In this document: positions 1 to 6,826 of the stretch, piece after piece
How positions within the stretch are numbered: position 1 is the stretch's first letter
Layout: each line of letters opens with the position of its first letter
NCBI GenBank assembly: GCA_027858355.1
Contig: JAQICW010000612.1
Span: forward strand, 1-21,456
Source of the DNA: Desulfobacula sp.
Lineage (GTDB): Bacteria > Desulfobacterota > Desulfobacteria > Desulfobacterales > Desulfobacteraceae
Direction: 5' to 3'
DNA length: 21,456 bases
Position numbers and translations under genes: made by a program
Notes under the pieces: model-generated
What the model was told of the DNA's origin: nothing
What the model saw: only the letters and a program-made list of their open reading frames with translations
The model's database searches: none

Positions 1-2
1 GA

Positions 3-1043
3 ACACAACTGATAGATACTGCTTCGCGTCATAAGTTGTCTCTTATTCAGAAAAATCGCCACCTTTCAGCACACCCGGTTATTAGTGATGAAGATACTCT
101 TTTTGAACCAACGGAGGAAATGGTAAGGAACGATATAAGGAATAGCATGGAAGTACTTTTTACTAAGCCACCATTTTTAACCCAAAAGATTCTGAACACC
201 ATTCTATCTGACTTGGAGAAGATTAAGGACCTAATGCCTGGCGATAAGGCATTACTGAAATACTTAGATGCGAAATATTTAAAATCTCTTAATAAAAAAA
301 TTATGCTAAAGCTATTTCGTGGTTTTTGGAAGTTCGTATTTAGATTGGAAGATGAAAAGGCTTCTGAAAATCGAAAAATAAATTTGAGGGCACTTAAACT
401 TATTTATAACAAAGATAGAATCGCTATACAGGATGCTATAAAAACCGAAGTGGCTTATTATTCAAGTATTTCAAATGAGACCCAAATAGTCAAATCTATA
501 ATAGAGTTCGTTTCGTTAGAAAAAGAAATCTATGATTCATTGAATGATGCGGCAAAGGAACTAATTAAACCTGTCCTTCATGAAAACCTTTCTTATTTTG
601 GAATTGCATTTTTTTTACAGAATGATCCAAGACAACACATGAACGATTTAACAAAGAAAATCACAGATGAATTTTCTAAAAAATATGGCCTCGAAGGGAA
701 ATATGTAAAGTTAGAGCATGTAATGAAAATCAGGTCCGTTTGCCGCGAATTAGGTTTTGATGAGGAGTATCGTAGGTTTGGAATTGCCTGCTACATTAGT
801 AGTGGTGATTTTGATCGGGCCGACACTTACTATGATAGGTACATCAAGAAAAACATAAAAGATTATACTGCAGATGAATTTATTGTATTATTAAATGGAT
901 GTAATAGTAATTTTCAAGTTTATTCGCGTAGACAATCTAAAAATTCTGAATTAGCCATTCTAAAAGCCGCAAAACTCAAACTACCCGAAGACCATGATTT
1001 TGAAGGGTACACAGATCTGCCAATTGATAAAATGGACGAATAA
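3..1043 (+). CDS. Hypothetical protein, 5'-truncated by the window edge, with HEPN-like Rx4H motif
   Basis: The frame is open from base 3 with no stop, and the only early start is a TTG at 36, so the gene most likely begins outside the window. About 346 residues are visible. Near the N-terminus is the stretch KNRHLSAHP. Its R-x4-H spacing (RHLSAH) matches the catalytic motif of HEPN ribonucleases, but I do not recognise the whole family, so HEPN membership is inference. The rest is charged and mainly helical, with no membrane segment or signal peptide. A region around residues 240-285 (RSVCRELGF... [10 protein letters not shown]) could be a pair of TPR-like helices. The stop lies about 90 nt before an attC-like site, as for the last gene of a cassette. 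Codon use is AT-rich like the next genes. Function unknown; a defence role is suggested only by the neighbours. Confidence 0.75.
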   Translation, partial: TQLIDTASRHKLSLIQKNRHLSAHPVISDEDTLFEPTEEMVRNDIRNSMEVLFTKPPFLTQKILNTILSDLEKIKDLMPGDKALLKYLDAKYLKSLNKKIMLKLFRGFWKFVFRLEDEKASENRKINLRALKLIYNKDRIAIQDAIKTEVAYYSSISNETQIVKSIIEFVSLEKEIYDSLNDAAKELIKPVLHENLSYFGIAFFLQNDPRQHMNDLTKKITDEFSKKYGLEGKYVKLEHVMKIRSVCRELGFDEEYRRFGIACYISSGDFDRADTYYDRYIKKNIKDYTADEFIVLLNGCNSNFQVYSRRQSKNSELAILKAAKLKLPEDHDFEGYTDLPIDKMDE

Positions 1044-1083
1044 AAGGAACATTCTGATGCTGTAAATTTACAAAAGAAAAGCT

Positions 1084-1140
1084 GATCCTCCCCCTAAAAA
1101 ACGGGAGGTCGAGTTAAACTACTTTTTAGGGGTTATCAAA
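1084..1140 (+). repeat. Dispersed repeat, copy A, with internal 10-bp inverted repeat
   Basis: This copy begins GATCCTCCCC and runs into the left box of the attC-like site at 1135. It holds a perfect 10-bp inverted repeat, CCCCTAAAAA at 1091-1100 against TTTTTAGGGG at 1123-1132. A second copy lies at 2879-2934 and a looser relative at about 14353-14405 (shared GTTAAACTA core). It might act as a weak terminator, but the arms are too AT-rich and far apart to be sure. Confidence 0.6.
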
Positions 1141-1182
1141 CAAGTCAAATGCACCGGGCAACTTTGATTTGAAGTGTTCACG
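1135..1182 (+). repeat. attC-like site 1
   Basis: The left box is ATCAAAC (1135-1141, one mismatch to RYYYAAC) and the right box is GTTCACG (1176-1182, near GTTRRRY). The arms TCAAAT (1145-1150) and ATTTGA (1167-1172) pair perfectly. The G at 1151 sits where the other copies carry their unpaired G. The inner stem is degenerate. At 48 nt it is shorter than classical attC sites. Confidence 0.6.
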
Positions 1183-1220
1183 GCGGCTGCACTACCTATT
1201 AATACATTCATGTAAAACGC

Positions 1221-1246
1221 ATAAGTAAAATATTACTTTTACTTAT
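1221..1246 (+). promoter_or_regulatory. Perfect palindrome just upstream of the TPR gene, possible operator
   Basis: ATAAGTAAAA (1221-1230) and TTTTACTTAT (1237-1246) form a perfect 10-bp inverted repeat around a 6-nt spacer. A TATAAT hexamer overlaps its right edge (1246-1251) and the AGGAAAG ribosome binding site follows at 1255-1261. The symmetry would suit a dimeric repressor site. If TATAAT were a real -10, transcription would start only a few bases before the ATG, so the promoter part is weak. Confidence 0.35.
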
Positions 1247-1262
1247 ATAATATCAGGAAAGT

Positions 1263-2822
1263 ATGGCTCTAAATCAATTGAATAGTTGGTGGAATCTATT
1301 TCGAGAAAATAAGAAAAAAGCCTTCATATTTTTTCTTATACTTATCATTGGATTTCCGTTATGGAAGGGATTCATATCATTTACTGAAGAAATAGGTAAA
1401 AAAATAGCAACTATTGCTGAAGAGCCAGAGACTGAAAGAAAAATTAAGCCCTTTAATAATAAAACATTTGGTATATTAATCGCTACTTTTACTGGCTCAT
1501 CAAAAACAGAGAAAGAAAATGGACTTAGAATACAGCATTCAATTGTTACCACTATAAATGCACTATTAAATAAAGAAAGAGTAAATAACAGTATAGCCGT
1601 CAAGTTGCCACTATATGAGTCACATACTATCCGTTTTCACCAGCAAGCAAGGGATATTGGTGAGAAATATAATGCCAAAATAGTATTATGGGGGGACAAC
1701 ACGCTAAATAGAATAATACCTAATATCACAATCGTCTCAAACGATTATAGTAAATCTCCAATATTAAACAATATAGTCGCTGAGAATGATTTTACAATTT
1801 TAGATCCCACATTAGCCTATGAGTCTATAGAAAAACCTTTCAAAGACATAAAATTATCTGTTTTCACAGATGATATATTAAGTATTGCTTTGAGTGTAGT
1901 TGGAATGAAATATATGGCACAAAGGGAATACCATTTTGCTATTTCATACTTTTATAGAGCAATAAACGAAAAAAATAACGATGATGAGTTAATCAGAAAT
2001 TCTGTGATTTACGATATGATTTTGCGATGTTATTTGGCCTCTGATAGCCTCGATCCTGCTATACCTATATGTGAAAAAATTATTAATTTAAATTTTGATG
2101 ATGAAGATGCTTACCATACATGCGGATTTATTTATGATCGTTTAAAACTTCCTGATCAAGCACTAAAATACAGACTCAAAGCATTTTCAGTGGTTCATGA
2201 CCTAATGGGTTACATAAATTTAGCACAAAATTACAGGGAACTTAAAAATTATAAAAAGGCAATAGAGTTATATACAAAATCGATAGACGAATATGACTAC
2301 TTTCCTTTCTTGTATACAGCACGAGGGGATACTTTTATTGAGCTATCAGAAGATAATTTATCTGCAATTAAAGATTACAGCGATGCTATAAATATTTGTG
2401 AAAAAAGACCTGGATTATTTGATAATGAGTACCTTAACGCTAAGATAAAGAGGGGATGGGCGTATGGTAAAATTAATGAATCAAAATTAGCTATTTTGGA
2501 TTTTTCTGATGTAATTGATATTCAAAAAGAACACAGTAACGAAATTTCAAACATATATAAATTTAGAGGCTGGAGTTATAATAAAATAAATGAATTTGAC
2601 AAGGCTATATACGATTTTTCTAAAGCTGTAGAAATTGACCCCAAGAACGCGGATGCATGGTACTGGAAGGGAATTATTCATGTAAAATTAAATGAAATTG
2701 ATTTAGCCGCGCATTCTTATAAAAAGGCTATCAAGTATAGCAATAATGATAAAGATTCATGTAAGTTTTGTGCCCAAAAAAAACTTAATGCACTTCTTGA
2801 TACGAAAAAATTACAGCAATAA
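1263..2822 (+). CDS. Membrane-anchored tetratricopeptide-repeat protein
   Basis: 519 residues. The ATG is preceded by AGGAAAG at 4-8 nt spacing. Residues about 18-40 (FIFFLILIIGFPLW core) form one membrane segment after a lysine-rich start, predicting an N-in anchor. Residues about 68-150 form an alpha/beta-looking region (FGILIATF ... AKIVLWGDN) reminiscent of TolB/FlgO-type N-terminal domains; this is a resemblance only. From about residue 205 to 505 there are about eight TPR-like helix pairs; clear ones are KKAIELYTKSIDEYD, DKAIYDFSKAVEIDP and the final AAHSYKKAIKYSN. TPR proteins mediate protein-protein contacts, so it may be a scaffold or sensor. It is the only gene of its unit, between attC-like sites at 1135 and 2979. 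No catalytic motif is visible. Confidence 0.85.
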   Translation: MALNQLNSWWNLFRENKKKAFIFFLILIIGFPLWKGFISFTEEIGKKIATIAEEPETERKIKPFNNKTFGILIATFTGSSKTEKENGLRIQHSIVTTINALLNKERVNNSIAVKLPLYESHTIRFHQQARDIGEKYNAKIVLWGDNTLNRIIPNITIVSNDYSKSPILNNIVAENDFTILDPTLAYESIEKPFKDIKLSVFTDDILSIALSVVGMKYMAQREYHFAISYFYRAINEKNNDDELIRNSVIYDMILRCYLASDSLDPAIPICEKIINLNFDDEDAYHTCGFIYDRLKLPDQALKYRLKAFSVVHDLMGYINLAQNYRELKNYKKAIELYTKSIDEYDYFPFLYTARGDTFIELSEDNLSAIKDYSDAINICEKRPGLFDNEYLNAKIKRGWAYGKINESKLAILDFSDVIDIQKEHSNEISNIYKFRGWSYNKINEFDKAIYDFSKAVEIDPKNADAWYWKGIIHVKLNEIDLAAHSYKKAIKYSNNDKDSCKFCAQKKLNALLDTKKLQQ

Positions 2823-2878
2823 ACAGTTGAAACCTCTATATTCTGATTTCGTTTCTGAAACTGAAGAAAATATATTTT

Positions 2879-2934
2879 GATCCTCCCCTAAAAAGCTGGA
2901 GACCAAGTCAAGCCATTTTTTAACAGTTATCAAA
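2879..2934 (+). repeat. Dispersed repeat, copy B
   Basis: It starts GATCCTCCCCTAAAAA and ends GTTATCAAA, matching copy A at 1084-1140 at both ends and, more loosely, in between. In copy A the attC left box follows directly. Here about 44 nt of other sequence separates the two. This is part of a 450-nt gap without a convincing gene (2823-3272). Confidence 0.55.
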
Positions 2935-2978
2935 AGAAAAAGGGGTCAAGTCTACGTTTGACCATTGCTTGAAATAAT
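2935..2978. other. Short insert carrying a GGGGTCAAGTC...TTGACC motif, possible mobile-element remnant
   Basis: This segment separates repeat copy B from its attC-like site. It holds AGGGGTCAAGTCTACGTTTGACC, in which GGTCAA and TTGACC form a small inverted repeat. From memory, GGGGTCA-type motifs are common beside REP/Y1-transposase-linked elements in proteobacteria, and two related GGGGTCG motifs occur at 6579 and 6632. No transposase is present, so the identity is inference. Confidence 0.3.
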
Positions 2979-3028
2979 TTCTAACAACGAACATGCTACG
3001 GGCAAGCCGCAGATGTTCAAAGTTGTAC
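2979..3028 (+). repeat. attC-like site 2
   Basis: Left box TTCTAAC (2979-2985), right box GTTGTAC (3022-3028). The arms GAACAT (2989-2994) and ATGTTC (3013-3018) pair perfectly. G2995 is unpaired, and CTACGG (2996-3001) pairs with CCGCAG (3007-3012) with one mismatch around the loop GCAAG. This is one of the clearest copies. Confidence 0.75.
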
Positions 3029-3172
3029 GAATGCTGACTCCGTCAGCAGGAGGGCCATTTTATTGGCTTGTAATCATTTAAAGATTTTGTTTTGTAAGGC
3101 AGACTTTATGAGCTTGGATGGGAGTTTTTTAGAAATCCCCATATATAATAGGTATAACTCATCTACCGCATC
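3029..3172 (+). other. Unit interior without a recognisable gene
   Basis: Between attC-like sites 2 and 3 I see no convincing gene. A 25-codon frame (ATG at 3108) has no clear ribosome binding site. A short hairpin, GCTGAC TCC GTCAGC, lies at 3033-3047 right after the right box. The unit could be a non-coding or promoter-carrying cassette, or the leftover of a deletion. Confidence 0.35.
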
Positions 3173-3213
3173 GTCCAACAAGTAGGATGCTACGGTCAAT
3201 ATGCCAGTTGAGT
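3173..3213 (+). repeat. attC-like site 3, degenerate
   Basis: Both boxes match consensus exactly, GTCCAAC (3173-3179) and GTTGAGT (3207-3213), and the left half resembles the other copies (GGATGCTACGG, as in CATGCTACGG of site 2). The right arm does not pair well, so this may be a decayed site or chance. Confidence 0.35.
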
Positions 3214-3272
3214 TTTTTTCACATTTTTAAGCCGGAGATCCTAAACATTATGCCTTCTTTTCGGAGATAACT

Positions 3273-3932
3273 ATGGATATTCAATTTTTTTTAAAAGAGC
3301 GGTCTAAATTTACTCGTTACTTCCATGAGAATGCGTCAAAGCCTTTTATTGGTATTATGGATGCCATTGATAACGGTGACAGTCCATATGACGATCCACC
3401 ATATAGTGAAGATGGCGAGCCACCCTTTTTAAATGAGTGGTTAGAGGCAAATGATGCATATAATTCGGTAGGTTTGGCATCGTTGTCAATGCTGTCGTCT
3501 GCTCTTCAGCTTTACCTTAGCTGTTGGGCAGACCGTTTTGAAAGAAGTGATAAGCCGCTTAAAAGAAAGAACAAAAAAGGCTGGTTACATGCTTATAAGA
3601 AAATAACTGAAGATTTTGGCGTGGATTATTCTCAATGCCCGGTGGATTTTGAAGTTATTGAACAAATCGTACTTGCCAGGAACAGAACGCAGCATGAAGA
3701 AGACATCACCAGCAATCGTATAAAACACTCTAAAAAAGATTTATCTCGGCATCCCAGCCCCCACTTTGTATCAGATTTAGACAGGAAGACACTTTTTAAA
3801 GACGATAACTCTTGGTGGATGATGCCTCAAGTATACATTGATAAAGAAAAATTAGAGGCGACAGTTCAAGTAATTGAAAATTTTTGTTTTTGGTTAGAAC
3901 GGGAGTACGAAAGGATTCTAACCCCAAATTAG
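3273..3932 (+). CDS. Hypothetical protein with HEPN-like RNxxxH motif
   Basis: 219 residues; the ATG follows CGGAGATAAC, with GGAGA as a plausible ribosome binding site. Around residues 133-140 is ARNRTQHEE, whose R-N-x3-H pattern is the catalytic signature of HEPN-fold ribonucleases and nucleotidyltransferase partners. A helical stretch at about 68-92 (LASLSMLSSALQLYLSCW) precedes it, as expected for a helical bundle. No signal peptide is visible and no other domain is recognised. The stop is followed at once by a weak attC-like site, so this is a single-gene unit. The HEPN assignment rests on the motif and helical context only. It could act as a stand-alone RNase or as a toxin-like component; no antitoxin-type partner is next to it. 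Confidence 0.8.
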   Translation: MDIQFFLKERSKFTRYFHENASKPFIGIMDAIDNGDSPYDDPPYSEDGEPPFLNEWLEANDAYNSVGLASLSMLSSALQLYLSCWADRFERSDKPLKRKNKKGWLHAYKKITEDFGVDYSQCPVDFEVIEQIVLARNRTQHEEDITSNRIKHSKKDLSRHPSPHFVSDLDRKTLFKDDNSWWMMPQVYIDKEKLEATVQVIENFCFWLEREYERILTPN

Positions 3933-3992
3933 GCATAGCAAGCTACAGTTTCACCCGCTCGTTTCTCGCGTCGGAGAGCCGCGACGTTGTAC
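3933..3992 (+). repeat. attC-like site 4, degenerate
   Basis: The left side GCATAGC directly follows the stop codon at 3932. The right box GTTGTAC (3986-3992) is identical to that of site 2, and the sequence after it (CACTATAAAAACG) resembles the start of the unit at 6804. Only short arms pair inside, such as CGTCG with CGACG. Confidence 0.35.
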
Positions 3993-4034
3993 CACTATAA
4001 AAACGATTCTGATTTTATGAGATGATCAAAAATC

Positions 4035-4907
4035 ATGGAAACTATACGAATAATTTTTCTTGAAATTAACAACAGAGAAAAAGCCATAATCTTTTGGTCG
4101 GCAATATTTTTTATGTGGGCGTTATCAAAAAAAGATGTTCGGAAATCATTATTCCATTTATTAAAAACATTCTTCGCACCAAAGCTATTTATTATTGTTT
4201 TATTGTTTTCATCTTATGTATTAATTTTATTACAGCTATTTAATGAAATTGGCTTCTGGGAACCTTTTCTTATCAAAGATACAGTTGTATGGTTTTTTGG
4301 TGTTGGTCTTGTCCTATTTGCAAATATTCCTGAAGCGGAAAAAGATGAAAATTTCTTCAAAAATTTATTGATAAAAAATTTTAAAGTGTTCGTTTTAATT
4401 CAATTTGTGATTAATACATATGTTTTTAATCTCCCCATCGAGTTAATTGCAGTACCGGTAACTGCCCTATTGGGTGCGATGGGAGTATTAACAGAGTACA
4501 AAGATGAACATAAAATTATTCAAAAACCAATCACCTTTGTGCTATCAACTATCGGATTCACATATATACTGTTTTCGTTTTCCGTAGCCTTTTCTGACTC
4601 CAGCAATTTTTTAACATCAACTACACTAAAAAAATTTACCCTGCCATTAGGCTTAACTGTTCTATTGATTCCGTTAATATATTTCTTGGCAGTAACCTTT
4701 CTATATGAAACTGTATTTTTACGGTTATCATTTAAAAAATATTATAAACCGAATATGAAAAATATAAAATTTGCAGTTATTAAAACCTGCACATTGAATT
4801 TAGCTCGATTGAGAAGATTTGAAAAAATTATTTGGGATTATGACCTTTCCAAAAATGAGGAACTTACAAAGGCAATGGAACAGGTCAAAATTGATAATAA
4901 AGCATAA
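4035..4907 (+). CDS. Multipass inner-membrane protein of unknown function
   Basis: 290 residues. Six to seven hydrophobic segments lie at about residues 17-33, 50-70, 82-98, 115-133, 135-152, 165-187 and 204-228, separated by short charged loops, with a basic cytoplasmic-looking tail of about 60 residues (SFKKYYKPNMKNIKF ...). No enzyme or transporter signature is visible. It is the only gene of its unit, and its TAA stop lies inside a GCATAAC box, a common arrangement in integron cassettes. In a defence setting such proteins can be membrane effectors, but nothing in the sequence proves that. The ribosome binding site is poor, so translation may be weak. Confidence 0.8.
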   Translation: METIRIIFLEINNREKAIIFWSAIFFMWALSKKDVRKSLFHLLKTFFAPKLFIIVLLFSSYVLILLQLFNEIGFWEPFLIKDTVVWFFGVGLVLFANIPEAEKDENFFKNLLIKNFKVFVLIQFVINTYVFNLPIELIAVPVTALLGAMGVLTEYKDEHKIIQKPITFVLSTIGFTYILFSFSVAFSDSSNFLTSTTLKKFTLPLGLTVLLIPLIYFLAVTFLYETVFLRLSFKKYYKPNMKNIKFAVIKTCTLNLARLRRFEKIIWDYDLSKNEELTKAMEQVKIDNKA

Positions 4908-4951
4908 CATTGCTGTTGCAGTGGACGGCTCGTTGGCAGAACGAGTGTAAT
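4902..4951 (+). repeat. attC-like site 5, degenerate
   Basis: GCATAAC (4902-4908) differs from RYYYAAC at one base and contains the stop codon of the membrane-protein gene. A perfect hairpin, CTCGTT GGCAG AACGAG (4929-4945), follows. I cannot find a good right box, so the 3' limit is approximate. Confidence 0.35.
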
Positions 4952-4998
4952 ATAATATAGCCCGCAATAATAATGTTTTTCATGAGAAGGCAAATTAA

Positions 4999-6291
4999 AT
5001 GGGTACTTCGATAGAGCTATGCATTGGAAACGTTTCCCTATCGTATTCCAAAAATCATATGGGTATAGATTATGGGTTTTTATTTCAGAGTAGTGATTTA
5101 ACACGCCGAAAGTCTGAAGCAATAAATTACGAATATTACGAAGAAAACCCAGAAGAAAAGCACGAACTTGATGAAGCGGAGGAGGTTTTTGTTAGAACTC
5201 TATCTCGTGTCTTGCCTCGTCTCAATTTACTCGGTTATACACTTGAGGCTGCACGAGCTGAGTACCAAGCTTTAGTTGTAGAAGCAGAAGAAATTTTAAA
5301 CGATACTGATATAGAAGAATCAAAAAAGGAATATCTTACGTTTGAAGAATTCTGCAATTTGACATGTCGCTATCCACTGGTTGATTTGAAAAGCGACTAT
5401 ATCGAGTACGATACACCAGACCAAGACATAATTTCTCAGGGGCGCTTCGCCGCTGATATAGACTTATTTAATCGAATTCCTTGGTCTGAAGATTCTGATC
5501 TTTATTGGTCCGAAGCCAGTTATCTATCTGCGAAAGTTTGCATCCTCAGTGCGGAAGCGATGCTTCAAGTCTTTGCCCAAAATACAGCAAATACTGAGAT
5601 TGAGGTTACATGGGAGTTTGGTCCTATTGTCCATGCGGGCTGGGTTCAACGTGATGCATTCCGGGCCGGAGCGCTGCAAAAGCAAAAAATTTTAATCGCA
5701 ACCGAAGGTACATCAGACGCACGCATCATTCGACGGGCACTCGATGTCCTACGCCCGGACGTGGCAGATTTTTTCAATTTCGTGGATGTTGATGAGCGCC
5801 ATCCTTTCTGGGGAACCGGCAATCTCGTAAAATTTGCAGAGGGGCTTTTACGAATCGAGGTTCTCAATCAGGTCTTATTCGTTTTCGATAACGACGCAGA
5901 GGGCGTTGACGCTTTTCGTAAGCTTGAAAAGTTGAACCCTCCTGCCAATATGAGAGCGATGATCCTACCTGTTCTTGAGGAATTTAAGGATTTTAAAACT
6001 CTCGGGCCTGAAGGAGTGACCACTTCCGATATAAATGGACGGGCCGCCGCGATTGAGTGCTATCTTGATTCTCGTTTAGAACAATATCCCTCTGCACAGG
6101 TCACATGGAGTAATTTCAAAAAGGATATCGACGCATGGCATGGAGTGTTAGATTATAAAGAATCCTATTCAAAGCATTTTTACGAGCAGTCTGATCACCA
6201 GCTGCAAAACGGTAATTACGATGTATCGAAACTATTGAAATTAATAGATGCGCTTATCCGAGAGGCTGGATTGGTGACCCCGGTTATTTGA
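4999..6291 (+). CDS. HEPN/Toprim-associated domain protein
   Basis: 430 residues; the ATG follows GAGAAGGC at about 10 nt. The N-terminal half (MGTSIELCIG..., then the acidic helical region 45-110) resembles the N-terminal domain found in HEPN/Toprim-associated proteins. A Toprim-like fold lies at about residues 229-310: strand plus ILIATEGTSDARI with the catalytic-type E236, and later QVLFVFDNDAEG with the D297-x-D299 pair. Toprim domains bind Mg2+ and cut or join nucleic acids, as in topoisomerases, primases and OLD nucleases. Here both the E and DxD motifs are present, so activity is plausible. It ends 43 nt before a perfect GCCTAAC attC left box. GC content looks higher in its second half than its first. 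A defence nuclease role is inference. Confidence 0.85.
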   Translation: MGTSIELCIGNVSLSYSKNHMGIDYGFLFQSSDLTRRKSEAINYEYYEENPEEKHELDEAEEVFVRTLSRVLPRLNLLGYTLEAARAEYQALVVEAEEILNDTDIEESKKEYLTFEEFCNLTCRYPLVDLKSDYIEYDTPDQDIISQGRFAADIDLFNRIPWSEDSDLYWSEASYLSAKVCILSAEAMLQVFAQNTANTEIEVTWEFGPIVHAGWVQRDAFRAGALQKQKILIATEGTSDARIIRRALDVLRPDVADFFNFVDVDERHPFWGTGNLVKFAEGLLRIEVLNQVLFVFDNDAEGVDAFRKLEKLNPPANMRAMILPVLEEFKDFKTLGPEGVTTSDINGRAAAIECYLDSRLEQYPSAQVTWSNFKKDIDAWHGVLDYKESYSKHFYEQSDHQLQNGNYDVSKLLKLIDALIREAGLVTPVI

Positions 6292-6334
6292 GGAGATCCC
6301 CTTTGCTTTACATATCGGAGTATCTCAAAACATT

Positions 6335-6386
6335 GCCTAACAACTGCATGAACTCGGACTGGGAAACGGTGCCTCTAAGAAACTGA
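6335..6386 (+). repeat. attC-like site 6, right half missing
   Basis: GCCTAAC (6335-6341) matches RYYYAAC exactly and is followed by AACTGCATGAACTCGGACTG, which looks like the left arm of a long attC. No matching right arm or GTTRRRY box follows. The sequence runs instead into a gene remnant without a start, which suggests a deletion here. Confidence 0.45.
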
Positions 6387-6572
6387 GCTAAGAATATAGA
6401 AACGTTTGAGTTTAAACTTGAAGGTCCGATTTTTGAAGAGGGAATTCCAATCCGCTTGGTTATAAAAGCCTGGGAGAATTTTCAGTCGATTATTGATAAG
6501 ACCTACCTCGTTGCAACAGAATCACAGCAGTTGTCACAAAAAGATCGTGAAATATATTATTTACGTGAGTGA
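6387..6572 (+). pseudogene. Remnant of an unknown gene lacking its start
   Basis: A frame of 61 codons between an in-frame TGA (6384-6386) and TGA (6570-6572) reads like a real protein: FEFKLEGPIFEEGIPIRLVI, then AWENFQSIIDKTYLV and ending QKDREIYYLRE. No ATG, GTG or well-placed TTG exists at its head. It resembles the N-terminal part of a family of hypothetical proteins often seen in accessory DNA (I recall DUF7946, uncertain). Both ends appear lost, through a deletion shared with the half attC just upstream. Probably not expressed. Confidence 0.5.
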
Positions 6573-6575
6573 TGT

Positions 6576-6683
6576 CTGGGGTCGAGCAAGAGGGCTGTCA
6601 ATTAAGGAGATAGCTTTAAAAACATGGGCCTGGGGTCGGACCAAGCAAGAAGGCTGTCAATTAAGGATGTAGCTTAGAAAACA
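6576..6683. repeat. Two-copy imperfect tandem repeat with GGGGTC motif
   Basis: Copy 1 spans about 6576-6624 and copy 2 about 6630-6683. Both start CTGGGGTCG, contain GGCTGTCAATTAAGGA and end in AAAACA. The second copy has a few extra bases after GGGGTCG. The GGGGTC start recalls the insert at 2935. No gene lies here; the stretch 6573-6826 holds this repeat, a CTAAAAC-rich segment and attC-like site 7. Confidence 0.65.
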
Positions 6684-6751
6684 CCTCCTAAAACGGGCCT
6701 ATAATCGCTTTTTCGGGGCCAAAAAGAGCGATATAGAAAATCAGGACAAAT

Positions 6752-6803
6752 ATTCAACAAGCCAAATGCACACGGACAAGCCGGTGATTTGGAAATGTTA
6801 CAC
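6752..6803 (+). repeat. attC-like site 7
   Basis: The left box ATTCAAC (6752-6758) matches RYYYAAC exactly; the right box is GTTACAC (6797-6803). The arms CCAAAT (6762-6767) and ATTTGG (6787-6792) pair perfectly, G6768 is unpaired, and CACACGG pairs with CCGGTG with one bulge around loop ACAAG. The next gene starts 24 nt later. Confidence 0.75.
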
Positions 6804-6826
6804 CACGATAAAAGGAAATCTTTCAA

